Below the pieces are notes generated by a model. The model ran no database searches. It saw only the letters and a list, made by a program, of their open reading frames with translations, and was not told the DNA's origin. 64,000 nucleotides of DNA, taken from Robiginitalea sp. (GTDB lineage: Bacteria > Bacteroidota > Bacteroidia > Flavobacteriales > Flavobacteriaceae). Location of the stretch: contig JAHEJJ010000002.1 in the NCBI GenBank assembly GCA_024638915.1, forward strand, positions 1 through 64,000, read 5' to 3'. The first letter of the stretch is position 1; each line of letters starts with the position of its first letter. This document shows, in pieces, positions 17,790-27,130 of the stretch. A program made the translations under genes and the position numbers.

Positions 17790-18521
17790 TCAGAGGCCTC
17801 TTTCTTTTTGAATTTGTTCATAGGCTTTTTGTACCTGCTTGAACTTTTCCTCCGCTCCTTTTTTTATGGCTTCATTTTCTGTAATCACCTTATCGGGATG
17901 GTATTTTTTGGCCATTTTTCGATAGGCTTTCTTTACCTCATCATCAGAAGCGGTTTTTCCGATTTCCAGGATCTTATAGGCATTATCGGCCGATTTGATA
18001 AACATGGCCTTGATGCTTTCAAAATCGTAGGCATTTATTCTGAAATAACCGGCGATCTCGTGGAGTTTCTTTATTTCTGCCTGACTTACGGCTCCGTCGG
18101 CCTGGGCGATTCCAAAAAGGAAATGGACCAGTTGCAAACGCACCTCATAGCGGGTGCGCTGATTGAGGAAGGTACAAACGCGATACGCTGAAATTTCACG
18201 TTTTTTATTGACTTCGTTAAAGGTCCTGAAAATAGCGTTGGCACGTTCCTTGCCATAGGTCTGGAGAAAATATTGCCGTACATAATCGAGTTCCCGCTGG
18301 CTTATCTGACCGTCGGCCTTGATGACAATCGAGCAAAGTGTTAGCAGATTGAGTTCAAAATCGGCTGGTGACACCCTTTGTCTGGTGAGATCCTCAAAAA
18401 GGGTCCCTCCGCTTCCCGGCCTTCCCATATTGTCTATCAAACTCCCGATTACAAAACCAAGAAGCGCCCCGGGGAGCCTGAAAAACAAAAATCCTATGAT
18501 GGCTGCGAACCATTTAATCAT
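17790..18521 (-). CDS. TerB and DnaJ domain protein (DjlA-like membrane co-chaperone)
   Basis: 243 residues. An N-terminal hydrophobic, glycine-rich segment (about 3-30, [21 protein letters not shown]) anchors it in the membrane. A TerB-like helical domain follows (about 45-165; [28 protein letters not shown]), then a C-terminal J domain (about 175-238) with the HPD motif in KKYHPDK that stimulates the DnaK ATPase. The order TM-TerB-J is that of DjlA. A cytoplasmic-face co-chaperone role is inferred from family knowledge. It stands alone in a 140-bp gap on each side. Confidence 0.92.
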   Translation of the reverse strand: MIKWFAAIIGFLFFRLPGALLGFVIGSLIDNMGRPGSGGTLFEDLTRQRVSPADFELNLLTLCSIVIKADGQISQRELDYVRQYFLQTYGKERANAIFRTFNEVNKKREISAYRVCTFLNQRTRYEVRLQLVHFLFGIAQADGAVSQAEIKKLHEIAGYFRINAYDFESIKAMFIKSADNAYKILEIGKTASDDEVKKAYRKMAKKYHPDKVITENEAIKKGAEEKFKQVQKAYEQIQKERGL

Positions 18522-18613
18522 TCCTGCTTAAAAATTTCCGCTAATATAGTTTATCGTCCAGATATAATGCATTTGAGTCCGGAAGTTAAAGAATAATAAT
18601 CGTACAAATTGGT

Positions 18614-18621
18614 TATCTTTG
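18614..18621 (+). promoter_or_regulatory. -7 box upstream of bacilliredoxin gene
   Basis: TATCTTTG is an exact match to the flavobacterial TAnnTTTG box and ends 30 bases before the ATG at 18652. No TTG is seen at the -33 position. Confidence 0.45.
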
Positions 18622-18651
18622 TGACCTAATTAATACAAAAAAATTGAATCT

Positions 18652-19062
18652 ATGTATCCCGCAGAATTAGTGAAACCCATGAGAGAAGATCTGGCATCTG
18701 CCGGCTTCGAAGAATTATACACGGCAGAAGCCGTTGAAGAGGCGATCCAAAACGATGGAACTACCCTGGTAGTGGTAAACTCTGTTTGTGGCTGTGCGGC
18801 TGCCAATGCGCGCCCAGCAGCAAAACTGAGCCTGCAAAATAGCAAACGACCTGATCGGCTGGTTACTGTCTTCGCAGGGGTCGATACAGAGGCCGTTGAT
18901 GCCGCACGCAGCCTGATGATTCCTTTCCCGCCATCTTCACCAAGCATGGCCCTTTTTAAGGATGGTGAATTGGTGCATATGATCGAAAGGCATCATATCG
19001 AAGGCAGGCCCGCAGAGATGATCGCTGAAAATCTGACCGAAGCTTTTAATGAAAATTGCTAG
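18652..19062 (+). CDS. BrxA/BrxB family bacilliredoxin
   Basis: 136 residues, thioredoxin-like fold of the YphP/YqiW (DUF1094) family. The start [14 protein letters not shown] and the CGC motif in [14 protein letters not shown] are diagnostic. In Bacillus these proteins remove bacillithiol from oxidised proteins; Bacteroidota homologues probably act on low-molecular-weight thiol adducts too, but the partner thiol here is inferred. It is followed by its own intrinsic terminator, so it is monocistronic. Confidence 0.93.
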   Translation: MYPAELVKPMREDLASAGFEELYTAEAVEEAIQNDGTTLVVVNSVCGCAAANARPAAKLSLQNSKRPDRLVTVFAGVDTEAVDAARSLMIPFPPSSPSMALFKDGELVHMIERHHIEGRPAEMIAENLTEAFNENC

Positions 19063-19112
19063 ATAGGTCCTTAACAGACATATCTAGATCTTACATTTTA
19101 GATATAGAAGGA

Positions 19113-19137
19113 AACCGCTCATGTTGGGCGGTTTTTT
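19113..19137 (+). terminator. rho-independent terminator after the bacilliredoxin gene
   Basis: AACCGCTC (19113-19120) pairs with GGGCGGTT (19126-19133), with one G-T pair and a five-base loop, and is followed by a run of T. It sits 51 bases after the stop codon. Confidence 0.75.
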
Positions 19138-19144
19138 ATTTTTG
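19137..19144 (+). promoter_or_regulatory. -7 box overlapping the preceding terminator tail
   Basis: TATTTTTG fits TAnnTTTG exactly and ends four bases before the ATG at 19149. If used, transcription would start at or next to the ATG, giving a leaderless message. The T-run of the terminator makes a chance match fairly likely. Confidence 0.3.
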
Positions 19145-19148
19145 TAGT

Positions 19149-19883
19149 ATGCAAAAATTACTGGCCTATCCGCTCACGGTGATTTATTTTATATTCTTTG
19201 GGATCATCCTGTTTATCTTCCACCCTATACAATGGATTTGTATAAAGTTCTTCGGTTACCAGTCGCATCATAATAGCGTAGCCATTCTCAATCTCTGTAT
19301 TATGAGATGTACCCATCTCCTCGGTACCCGGTACAGCTTTAAAAATCCATACAAACTACCTAAAGACAGGCCGCTGATCATTGTCTCCAATCACCAGAGT
19401 ATGTACGACATCCCTCCAATCATCTGGTATATGAGACATCATCATCCAAAGTTTGTGAGCAAAATCGAACTCGGCAAAGGGATTCCCAGTGTGTCCTTTA
19501 ACCTCAGACATGGAGGGTCTGTACTGATCAATAGAAAAGACAGCAAGCAGGCAATAACACAGATCGCCAAGCTGGGAAGGTATATCGAAGAACACAAAAG
19601 AAGCGCTGTGATATTTCCTGAGGGTACCAGAAGCCGGAACGGTCATCCGAAAAAATTCCAGCCCACCGGTCTCAAAATGCTCATGAAGCAGTCTCCCTCG
19701 GCCCTTCTTGTACCGCTAAGCATCAATAACAGCTGGAAGCTGTTGCGGTATGGAACTTTTCCCTACGGCCTGGGTTGTCACCTAAAATTTCAGGTGCACG
19801 AGCCCATAGAGATCGAAGGGGAGGCAGATGATCTTATACAGAAGCTGGAAGCTGCCGTCACTAAAGGAATAACAGTAACATGA
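19149..19883 (+). CDS. 1-acyl-sn-glycerol-3-phosphate acyltransferase (PlsC family)
   Basis: 244 residues from the ATG at 19149. I reject the longer frame from 19056 because its first 31 codons run through the bacilliredoxin terminator. N-terminal membrane segment (about 5-25, YPLTVIYFIFFGIILFIF). The acyltransferase motifs are complete: NHQSMYD (catalytic HX4D, about residue 85), a substrate Arg region VLINRKDS, and FPEGTRSR (about 158). It transfers an acyl chain to lysophosphatidate in phospholipid synthesis at the inner membrane. The HD-hydrolase gene overlaps its stop by four bases (ATGA), so the two are translationally coupled. Confidence 0.92.
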   Translation: MQKLLAYPLTVIYFIFFGIILFIFHPIQWICIKFFGYQSHHNSVAILNLCIMRCTHLLGTRYSFKNPYKLPKDRPLIIVSNHQSMYDIPPIIWYMRHHHPKFVSKIELGKGIPSVSFNLRHGGSVLINRKDSKQAITQIAKLGRYIEEHKRSAVIFPEGTRSRNGHPKKFQPTGLKMLMKQSPSALLVPLSINNSWKLLRYGTFPYGLGCHLKFQVHEPIEIEGEADDLIQKLEAAVTKGITVT

Positions 19884-20542
19884 TGGATAAAAAAAAGTGT
19901 ATTGAAATTACTGTTGCCTTCGTTAAAAAACAACTGGAGGGGTCCGAAGCTGGTCATGATTGGTTTCATATTCACAGAGTCTATCAAACCGCAATGCACA
20001 TTGCTGAAAAGGAGAATGTAGACAGCTTTGTCGTCGCCTTGGGAGCCCTGCTGCACGATATTGCTGACCCCAAATTTCACAACGGCGATGAGGAGACCGG
20101 GCCCGCCATAGCCACAGAATTCCTTAATTCCATCAAAATTCCCGCAGATATTCGGCAAAAGGTGGTCGACATAATCAGGTATAGCTCTTTTAAAAATTCG
20201 CTTTCGGGAAATGCACAACCTTCACCTTCTGCCGAATTGAAGGTCGTACAAGATGCCGATCGGCTAGACGCTATTGGTGCGATCGGAATCGCCCGTGCTT
20301 TTCATTACGGGGGATTTAAAAACAGGCTTCTATACGATCCTGATCTCGCACCAAATCTCGAAATGGATAAGGAGACCTATAAGCGATCAGAGAGCCCGAC
20401 GATCAATCATTTCTATGAGAAACTCCTGCTGCTCAAAGACCAGATGAATACCCCCACTGGAAGTGTATTAGCCGATAAAAGACACCGTTTCATGCTGGAT
20501 TACCTGGATCGGTTTTACAAAGAATGGGAAGGTTATTCCTAA
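19880..20542 (+). CDS. HD domain phosphohydrolase
   Basis: 220 residues. The HD signature is LLHDIADPKF near residue 57, with an upstream His in HDWFHIHRV and a further metal or phosphate site in QDADRLDAIGAIG. This is the YedJ/YpgQ-like group of small cytoplasmic HD hydrolases, probably acting on nucleotides; the substrate cannot be read. Two ATG codons overlap the PlsC stop (19880 and 19883); either gives a normal N-terminus. Confidence 0.9.
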   Translation: MMDKKKCIEITVAFVKKQLEGSEAGHDWFHIHRVYQTAMHIAEKENVDSFVVALGALLHDIADPKFHNGDEETGPAIATEFLNSIKIPADIRQKVVDIIRYSSFKNSLSGNAQPSPSAELKVVQDADRLDAIGAIGIARAFHYGGFKNRLLYDPDLAPNLEMDKETYKRSESPTINHFYEKLLLLKDQMNTPTGSVLADKRHRFMLDYLDRFYKEWEGYS

Positions 20543-20613
20543 ATACTTTCCACCTTCAACCCTAGGATATAAGATTCGAGTTTTTGTATCTTCCAGACTT
20601 GTAAAAGCTGAAA

Positions 20614-22053
20614 ATGAAAAGAAGAAAATTTATACGAAATGTTGCAGCGGGCTCCGCAGGAATAAGTATCGTCCCCAGTCATGTGCTTGGCAAAAGACAT
20701 ATCCCACCAAGCGATACCCTTTATGTGGCGGCTTTCGGAATAGGGGGAAGAGGAGCCAGTGTGATGTACGGACTTTACCAGACAGGGAAGGTCAAATTCG
20801 TGGCCTTTTGTGATGTAGATGAGCGCAGGGTAAAGAGCACCTATGACCGAGACGATATTCCTCCACAGTATCAGGAAATACTCAACAATACCCCTACTTA
20901 TAAGGATTTCAGAAAAGTATACAAGAAACATCACAAGGATATTGATGCCGTGATGGTGGCCACCCCCGACCATACCCATGCGACCATCGCACTTCCTTTT
21001 ATGAAGGCGGGCAAGCACGCCTATGTTGAAAAGCCCCTGACACATAATATTGGTGAAGCCCGACTGATGGCTAAAGTAGCCAGGGAAAAAAAGCTCATCA
21101 CACAGATGGGTAATCAAGGGGCATCGAGCGACGACAGCCGTAAAGCCAAGGAATGGATTAAGGCTGGAACCATCGGTAAGGTGACAAGGGTTGATTGTTG
21201 GACAAACCGGCCTGTCTGGCCACAGGGTGTTTCGGCACCTGTGAAAAAACAAGCTGTTCCGGAAGGGCTGGATTGGGACCTTTGGTTAGGACCCGCCGCT
21301 TATCGAGAATATAATGATGCCTATTTGCCCTTTAAATGGAGGGGATGGTGGGATTTTGGAACTGGTGCCCTGGGCGATATGGGTTGTCATATTATCGAGA
21401 CCCCATTCAATGTCCTAGATCTGGGATACCCGAAGGAAGCTGAGGCCAGCTGTACCGCCAATTGGGTTGGAGATTTCCAGGAAGCCGATTTTAATGCCTC
21501 TTTTCCAGCTTCTTCTATTGTGCGCCTGAAATTCGATAGCCCGGAACATGAGGAGGTTGCCCTGAACTGGTATGATGGCGGAATTATGCCAGATTTGCCA
21601 GACGAGTTAAAAGATGGGGAAACCATCGGTGATCGTGGAGGAGGAACTATTTTCTATGGCACCAAAGGGATTTTGATTTGTGATGTCTACTCCAGAAATG
21701 CGCGCTTACTCCCATCGGGACTGATGGATATCTTTACCAGCCCGGAACCTTATTTTGAACGTGTGCCGGGAGGGATCGAAAGTCATATTTCTAATTGGGT
21801 GGACGGTTGCCTGAACGGAACGCCCACTTCCTCCTCTTTTGAGCGTTCAGGGCTCTTAACAGAAGCGGTCTTGATGGGTAATCTGGCTATAAGAGCCTTT
21901 CAATACAAGGTAAAAAATGATGGTGAGAGAGATTTTAGCTATCCGGGACGCCGAAAAATACAATGGGACGGTGAGAATATGACCGTGAAAAATTTCGAGC
22001 TGGCCAACGAATGGGTGAAAGGTACGTACCGCAAAGGCTGGGAATTAACCTGA
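20614..22053 (+). CDS. Tat-exported Gfo/Idh/MocA family oxidoreductase
   Basis: 479 residues. Tat leader MKRRKFIRNVAAGSAGIS, then a Rossmann fold (VAAFGIGGRGASV, FCDVDE) for NAD(P), the conserved EKPL motif in YVEKPLTHN near residue 139, and a C-terminal beta-sheet domain (GTGALGDMGCHIIETPF). Export of a nicotinamide-dependent enzyme implies a tightly bound cofactor; related proteins include the GH109 glycosidases and 3-keto-sugar enzymes. Its substrate is unknown, but the GMC/TIM-barrel module at 1-2992 and ThuA at 45368 are plausible functional relatives. It is a single gene, convergent with the radical SAM gene. Confidence 0.9.
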   Translation: MKRRKFIRNVAAGSAGISIVPSHVLGKRHIPPSDTLYVAAFGIGGRGASVMYGLYQTGKVKFVAFCDVDERRVKSTYDRDDIPPQYQEILNNTPTYKDFRKVYKKHHKDIDAVMVATPDHTHATIALPFMKAGKHAYVEKPLTHNIGEARLMAKVAREKKLITQMGNQGASSDDSRKAKEWIKAGTIGKVTRVDCWTNRPVWPQGVSAPVKKQAVPEGLDWDLWLGPAAYREYNDAYLPFKWRGWWDFGTGALGDMGCHIIETPFNVLDLGYPKEAEASCTANWVGDFQEADFNASFPASSIVRLKFDSPEHEEVALNWYDGGIMPDLPDELKDGETIGDRGGGTIFYGTKGILICDVYSRNARLLPSGLMDIFTSPEPYFERVPGGIESHISNWVDGCLNGTPTSSSFERSGLLTEAVLMGNLAIRAFQYKVKNDGERDFSYPGRRKIQWDGENMTVKNFELANEWVKGTYRKGWELT

Positions 22054-22057
22054 GGAC

Positions 22058-22076
22058 AAGGCATTAAAAAAGCCTT
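22058..22076. terminator. short hairpin between convergent genes
   Basis: AAGGC (22058-22062) and GCCTT (22072-22076) flank an A-rich nine-base loop, and the radical SAM stop codon lies inside. It could serve as a weak two-way terminator; the stem is only five base pairs. Confidence 0.3.
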
Positions 22077-23137
22077 AGTTGTGCGTCTTTGAAACCCCTG
22101 TGCATCGTTTTATTTAGGGAGGGAAAAGCTTTGTTTTTGAAATACAGGTTTTTAGCCAACTCCCCCATATCCCTAATCTGTTTGGCGATTTGACCTTCGC
22201 CCGTGGCACGAACCCCGAACCTGCTGTCGTTGAGCTTACCACCATGACAGGAAGCGATTTGGTTAAGTACCTTGTCTGCCTTACCGGGCATGGCTTTTCT
22301 GATCCAGTCTGTAAAAATCTGACCGATAGCACCATTAAGCCGAACTATGGTTAACGCAAATGAGATCGCGCCATTCTCAGAGGCCTGCCTGGCCAGGTCA
22401 AGGATCTCATGACTATTTATACCCGGGATTATAGGAGCCAGCATAGCGTTTACCGGGATATTTTTCTCGGAAAGCTTGCGTATGGTCTCCAGGCGTTTTT
22501 TAATACTAGCCGTTCTCGGTTCAAGGATCCTGCGGGTTCCTTCATTGAGCGAAGTCAATGAAATATGAACTCCTATCAAATTATATTGGCTGAGTTCCTC
22601 AATAAGGTCCAGGTCGCGAAGTATCAGGGCGTTCTTGGTAATGACCCCTACCGGATGTCTATATTTCAAGAAAATTTCAAGGCATGCGCGTGTGAGCTTA
22701 AACCGCTGCTCTGCCGGTTGATAGCAATCCGTATTACCTGAAAGAACTATGGTTTCGGCTTTCCAGCTTTTTTGCCTCAATTTTTTTTCCAGTAAGAGCG
22801 GGGCGTTCTCCTTGACCAGTATCTGTTGTTCAAAATCCAGACCGGCACTATATCCCCAGAATTCATGGGTATTGCGGGCATAACAATAGATGCATCCATG
22901 CTCGCATCCCTGATAGGGATTCATCGAATAGTTCATGGGTACATCAGGGCTATTGACCGCATTGACCACCGTTTTGGGAAAAACGGGAATGTACCTGGTT
23001 TTAGAACTGCGCACCGCTTCCCCATTTTTGGAACAATACTCCAGGAACTCGTTCAGGGTTTCATGCTGAAGTTTAAAAAAACGATTTGAAGGATTCTCCT
23101 GGGCTCCCCTTCCCTTTAAATAGGATTTGTTATTCAA
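22064..23137 (-). CDS. PA0069 family radical SAM protein
   Basis: 357 residues. The iron-sulfur motif is C-EHG-C-IY-C within NPYQGCEHGCIYCYAR (about residue 80), preceded by VNAVNSPDVPMNYSM and followed by VLSGNTDCYQP and GVITKNALILRD, all typical of the Rv2578c/PA0069 group related to spore photoproduct lyase. The reaction is unknown. The frame begins with TTG (23137), giving MNNKSYLKGRGAQEN; the SYLKGRGAQ start is conserved in the family, so a TTG start is likely real. The 86-bp upstream gap contains a minus-strand TAnnTTTG match (23153-23160). Confidence 0.93.
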   Translation of the reverse strand: MNNKSYLKGRGAQENPSNRFFKLQHETLNEFLEYCSKNGEAVRSSKTRYIPVFPKTVVNAVNSPDVPMNYSMNPYQGCEHGCIYCYARNTHEFWGYSAGLDFEQQILVKENAPLLLEKKLRQKSWKAETIVLSGNTDCYQPAEQRFKLTRACLEIFLKYRHPVGVITKNALILRDLDLIEELSQYNLIGVHISLTSLNEGTRRILEPRTASIKKRLETIRKLSEKNIPVNAMLAPIIPGINSHEILDLARQASENGAISFALTIVRLNGAIGQIFTDWIRKAMPGKADKVLNQIASCHGGKLNDSRFGVRATGEGQIAKQIRDMGELAKNLYFKNKAFPSLNKTMHRGFKDAQLRLF

Positions 23138-23148
23138 TGAATGGATTT

Positions 23149-23166
23149 ATTCCAAATATATGGAAT
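23149..23166 (-). promoter_or_regulatory. palindrome over a -7 box upstream of the radical SAM gene
   Basis: ATTCCA (23149-23154) and TGGAAT (23161-23166) are inverted copies with a six-base spacer. The segment 23153-23160 reads TATATTTG on the minus strand, an exact TAnnTTTG box. An operator overlapping the promoter of the radical SAM gene is possible. Confidence 0.3.
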
Positions 23167-23223
23167 ATTTCCAATAATTAGAATTATCTAATCATCAGTA
23201 ATTGGAAAAGATTATGGAAGTTG

Positions 23224-24777
23224 CTAATTGATCGCCACGTTGACCAATTGCTTCTTGGTTCCACGTTTGGCATAGAAAAGCAAATGATCTTCCTGGGGAT
23301 CCATAAGCGGTTTCGACACCATAAATGGCAATCGGGCCTCACTGGCATCGATTACTTTTTCGTATTTCACTTTGCCCTGCGAATTCAACTGAATAACGAA
23401 GACATTGCGATTACGGCTCAGCCCCTGCTTAAAAATAAGCCTTTCGTCGTTGAGCAGCTGTGGATTATCTGCAGCGGTACAAATAAAGAAGTAGGTATTC
23501 CCGCCTTTTGTGCATGAACTGTAGGAGGCATAAGCACCATCGCCTTGAGTAACCTCAGCTTTATTGATATTTCGTGCCCAGAGTATTTCGCCGCTCGAAT
23601 TCAGTTTCGCGCTCACAATATCGTTGTGGTGAAATCGCTCAACCCGCAGCCGGGTGCCGCTCGAATTGGCCTGAACACTATTGGTGACAAAATATTCTTC
23701 TGCATTGAAGAGCACTGAGTCGTCGTCTGTAAAACTAACATTCTTGAAGATTAGGTTTTTAATCGGATCCGTATCTTCCCTGCCGAATTTATCCTGCATG
23801 AACTCCTCGGTGAACGGATTGTATTTTTTGATCTTCATCTCCAGTGTCATCGGGTCCATCTTAAAGTAGCCTATTCCATTATACCGGTTATCTTTTCTAT
23901 CCGCGTAGAACCCAACACAGAGCAGGTCTCCTTTATGTAAAACTGGTTTTAGGGCTTCTGAATATTTGTCTGGGCTATCGAAACTTTTGGTTTTGATGCC
24001 CGCTTCAGACAACATGATCATCTCATACTGAAACTTTCGCTCCAAAGCCTTGAATCGCTTCTTTTTAAAATAGGCCTTAGCAATGATATAGACCCGCTTC
24101 TTGTCTTTCGACATAGCGATATTTTCAAAGGCATAGTTTTTTTCTTCGATCTCCTCGGAAAAATCCTGGTTGAACAATTGTTCCAGAGCTTCGTTATAAA
24201 TATAGATGTGGTGCTGATTTTCTTTGCCTTTCTTATAGTGGACGCTTAATATAAAAGCAGACTTATCTTCATTAAAGAGAGCTGTGGTGGTAAAGCCTGA
24301 CTTGAAATTTCGATTGTAGTAATTCCGCTCAAGGGGTTTTTCTACTGACTGGGAAGGAATCGATAATAGCGGTTTTGTGGTAAAATCGAAATTACTTATC
24401 GGGCTGTGATGGACGATATAATTATAGGTCGCGCGCTCTTCGCTATACTCCAGCAAGAGCAAATAAATTTTCCCGTTGGCGACATATCCCTCAACGAAGT
24501 CTCCTCCCCGATGTTTGTAATTATACTCTGCGATGAGTTCCAAATCCTTGTTATATCGTTCGATATAATATCCTTTAGGTTTAAGGATCAGGCCGGTAAA
24601 ATATGAACGCACCAGTACATAACCCCCCATTCCGTCCTCATCAATCGACAACAGGTTTGAATATTTATACCGGTCATTGTATTTTTCTCCGAAGTGATAG
24701 TCGATGGGCATGACCTGAGCCTGTGCCGTCATTAAACCGAGAATCAATAGCATAAGCATGCTAAACCGTGTAATCAT
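23224..24777 (-). CDS. secreted protein of unknown function, beta-propeller-like
   Basis: 517 residues, not assigned to a family. Signal peptide about 1-20 (FSMLMLLILGLMTAQAQ). The remainder alternates short beta-like stretches with polar turns throughout its length (LLSIDEDGMGGYVLVRS, GDLLCVGFYADRKDN, YFFICTAADNPQLLND), resembling the propeller-like exported proteins common in Flavobacteriaceae. No Asp-boxes, catalytic motifs or C-terminal secretion domain are visible. It lies 18 bases downstream of the crotonase gene on the same strand. Confidence 0.72.
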   Translation of the reverse strand: MITRFSMLMLLILGLMTAQAQVMPIDYHFGEKYNDRYKYSNLLSIDEDGMGGYVLVRSYFTGLILKPKGYYIERYNKDLELIAEYNYKHRGGDFVEGYVANGKIYLLLLEYSEERATYNYIVHHSPISNFDFTTKPLLSIPSQSVEKPLERNYYNRNFKSGFTTTALFNEDKSAFILSVHYKKGKENQHHIYIYNEALEQLFNQDFSEEIEEKNYAFENIAMSKDKKRVYIIAKAYFKKKRFKALERKFQYEMIMLSEAGIKTKSFDSPDKYSEALKPVLHKGDLLCVGFYADRKDNRYNGIGYFKMDPMTLEMKIKKYNPFTEEFMQDKFGREDTDPIKNLIFKNVSFTDDDSVLFNAEEYFVTNSVQANSSGTRLRVERFHHNDIVSAKLNSSGEILWARNINKAEVTQGDGAYASYSSCTKGGNTYFFICTAADNPQLLNDERLIFKQGLSRNRNVFVIQLNSQGKVKYEKVIDASEARLPFMVSKPLMDPQEDHLLFYAKRGTKKQLVNVAIN

Positions 24778-24795
24778 ATACGATTATTTATTAGC

Positions 24796-25581
24796 TCATC
24801 GTGTCCCCGTAAACTTGGCTTTCCTTTTTTCGAGAAAAGCGGTGGTACCCTCCTTGAAATCTTCGGTCCCAAAACAGGCGCCGAACGATTCGATTTCAGT
24901 GGCAAAGCCCAGTACATTATTCTTAAAACCCGCATTTACCGCTTTTATTGCATAACTGATGGCCACAGGCGAATTATTTGCGATCCTCCTGGCGATTTTC
25001 ATAGACAATTCCATGAGCTTCTCAGGGGCTACAACGTGATTGACCAGGTGGTGGCGTTCCGCCTCGGCTGCATCGATCATCGCGCCTGTCATAATCATTT
25101 CCATGGCTTTCCCCCGGCCGGCCAGCTGCGGTAATCTCTGAGTCCCCCCATAACCCGGGATCACCCCCAGGGATACTTCCGGTAAGCCCAACTTTGCATT
25201 ATCTGAGGCAATCCGAAAATGGCAGGACAATGCGAGTTCCAGACCACCACCTAGTGCAAATCCGTTGATGGCGGCGATAACCGGGGTTGATAAATTTTCG
25301 ACGAAATTAAAGAGAAGCTGCTGCCCTTCTGATGACAACTGTTCTCCCTGGGCCTGTGAAAAGCCCGCAAATTCAGATATATCGGCACCGGCGACAAAGG
25401 CTTTTTCCCCGGACCCTGTCAGGATAATAACCCGAATGTGCTTATCATTTTCCAATTGCGCAAAAGCATGGTGCAACTCTGAAATCGTAGACCGATTAAG
25501 AGCGTTTAATTTTTTAGGACGATCGATAATAACGATAGCAATATCTGCATCTCTTTCTACCAGAATATTTTTAAAATCCAT
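24796..25581 (-). CDS. enoyl-CoA hydratase/isomerase family protein
   Basis: 261 residues, full-length crotonase. The oxyanion-hole and catalytic regions are present: GEKAFVAGADISEF, GGGLELALSC with the first catalytic Glu, and GLPEVSLGVIPGYGGTQRL with the second. With both Glu retained it is probably a true hydratase that adds water to trans-2-enoyl-CoA in beta-oxidation or a related pathway. No other fatty-acid genes lie nearby. The gap to the upstream kinase is 11 bases, so they are likely in one transcript. Confidence 0.93.
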   Translation of the reverse strand: MDFKNILVERDADIAIVIIDRPKKLNALNRSTISELHHAFAQLENDKHIRVIILTGSGEKAFVAGADISEFAGFSQAQGEQLSSEGQQLLFNFVENLSTPVIAAINGFALGGGLELALSCHFRIASDNAKLGLPEVSLGVIPGYGGTQRLPQLAGRGKAMEMIMTGAMIDAAEAERHHLVNHVVAPEKLMELSMKIARRIANNSPVAISYAIKAVNAGFKNNVLGFATEIESFGACFGTEDFKEGTTAFLEKRKAKFTGTR

Positions 25582-25592
25582 ATCTATTTGTT

Positions 25593-27044
25593 TTAAGCGG
25601 CTTTCGGGAATTTTACTGTGAAAACGGTGCCTTTACCCTTTTGTGAGGTAAATTCTATCGTTCCATCATAAGTCTCTACAATATTGCGCACCATACCAAG
25701 CCCCAGTCCCATGCCACTGGTCTTCGTTGTAAATTTAGGTTCAAATATCTTGTCTTTGTAATCATCGGCGATCCCTATCCCATTATCGGCTATAGAAATT
25801 TTTACCTTGTTGCCCTCTGAAGCGACGGAAACTAAAATCCTTGGCGATGATACATCGGGGACTGCCTGAATGGCATTTTTTACCAGGTTGGTTACTATGC
25901 GGACCAGCTGTGTACGGTCTAATTTGGCGATAATCCTTTCCTCGTCGGCGATAAAGTGAATATAGTTTTCATTAAATATATCGAGTGCGAGTTTCACAGT
26001 CTGTACTACGTTTAGCGTTTCATTTTGCTGAGCCGGCATATCGGCAAAACTGGAAAAAGCAGATGCTATACTACTCAGGGTGTCGATCTGTTGAATAATC
26101 GTCCTTGAGAATTCGGCAACCTTGGTATTAACTTCCGGATCCATAGGGTCGAATTTCCTCTCGAAACTCTGAATGCTCAAACGCATGGGCGTCAATGGGT
26201 TCTTGATCTCATGAGCAACCTGTTTCGCCATCTCCCTCCAGGCCTGCTCTCTTTCGCTTCGCGCCAGCTTTGCGGCACTTGCCTCAAGCTGGTCTATCAT
26301 ACCGTTGTACGACTCGATAAGGTTTCGTATCTCGGTACTGGGTTTTTCCAGTAATATTTTCTCGTTTCGCTGGGTAAGCCGTGTTTGATTCATTTTTTCC
26401 GAGATGGTCTGTAATGACCTCGTGATGTATTTTGATATAAAGAACGCCAGGCCGACGGCAATTCCAAGCATCACAAGATATACCGCGCCTAACCGCATCA
26501 TGAACTCCCTCAATTCCATGTCGTTAAAGGTGTTGTCCTCGTAATAAGGTATATTTAATATACCGATAGGTTTAAATTTATTATCGGTAATATAGCGGTA
26601 TGAATCCTGGTATTTATCCCCTACTGCAGCATTCTGTTCCACATATCTTTTTGCCACACTACCGGATATTTTGGAAATCACCTCAGGATTTAATTGGCTT
26701 GAAATAGAATCGTATTTGAATTTGGGCCTGGAGCTCTTGATCAATTGACCCCGCAGGTCGTAAATATTAAAATTTACGTTCTGGACATCTGCAATGCGGT
26801 ATATTTCATCTCTAAAAATAAGGGTGAGGTTATCCGTGGTCACCGGATAGGTGGTTGCCTTCAACGTATATTCGATACTCTGAACGATCTGGGCTTCCTT
26901 ACGCTCCAACCTGTCCCTATGGTAGTCTTTGGATTGCTCCCTGTATTGGTACACCGTGACACCTGCAATCAGCACAGAAGCCGTCAATACCAGCAGGATC
27001 ATCCCGATAAAAATGCGGGATCTGAGTGAAAACTTTCTAAACAA
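25593..27044 (-). CDS. NtrY-like membrane sensor histidine kinase
   Basis: 483 residues with TTG as the start codon (27044). Membrane segment about 11-31, periplasmic sensor domain to about 185, second membrane segment about 187-208, HAMP linker, then HisKA with the phospho-His in VAHEIKNPLTPMRL (an NtrY/NtrB-type H-box) and HATPase with NLVKNAIQAV, IADNGIGI and SGMGLGLGMV. It autophosphorylates and passes phosphate to a response regulator, but no regulator gene is adjacent. It shares a strand and an 11-bp gap with the downstream crotonase. Confidence 0.93.
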   Translation of the reverse strand: MFRKFSLRSRIFIGMILLVLTASVLIAGVTVYQYREQSKDYHRDRLERKEAQIVQSIEYTLKATTYPVTTDNLTLIFRDEIYRIADVQNVNFNIYDLRGQLIKSSRPKFKYDSISSQLNPEVISKISGSVAKRYVEQNAAVGDKYQDSYRYITDNKFKPIGILNIPYYEDNTFNDMELREFMMRLGAVYLVMLGIAVGLAFFISKYITRSLQTISEKMNQTRLTQRNEKILLEKPSTEIRNLIESYNGMIDQLEASAAKLARSEREQAWREMAKQVAHEIKNPLTPMRLSIQSFERKFDPMDPEVNTKVAEFSRTIIQQIDTLSSIASAFSSFADMPAQQNETLNVVQTVKLALDIFNENYIHFIADEERIIAKLDRTQLVRIVTNLVKNAIQAVPDVSSPRILVSVASEGNKVKISIADNGIGIADDYKDKIFEPKFTTKTSGMGLGLGMVRNIVETYDGTIEFTSQKGKGTVFTVKFPKAA

Positions 27045-27130
27045 CCCTTTGAATTTTGCTTAAAGATAGCAATAATCGAACCAAAAAATAACGGCTAACA
27101 GCGCGCTTAAATCATCGGATATAAGGAGGA

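Noticed and set aside
20539-21252. 237-codon minus-strand frame
   Set aside because: Antisense to the Gfo/Idh/MocA gene, whose Rossmann and EKPL motifs are unambiguous.
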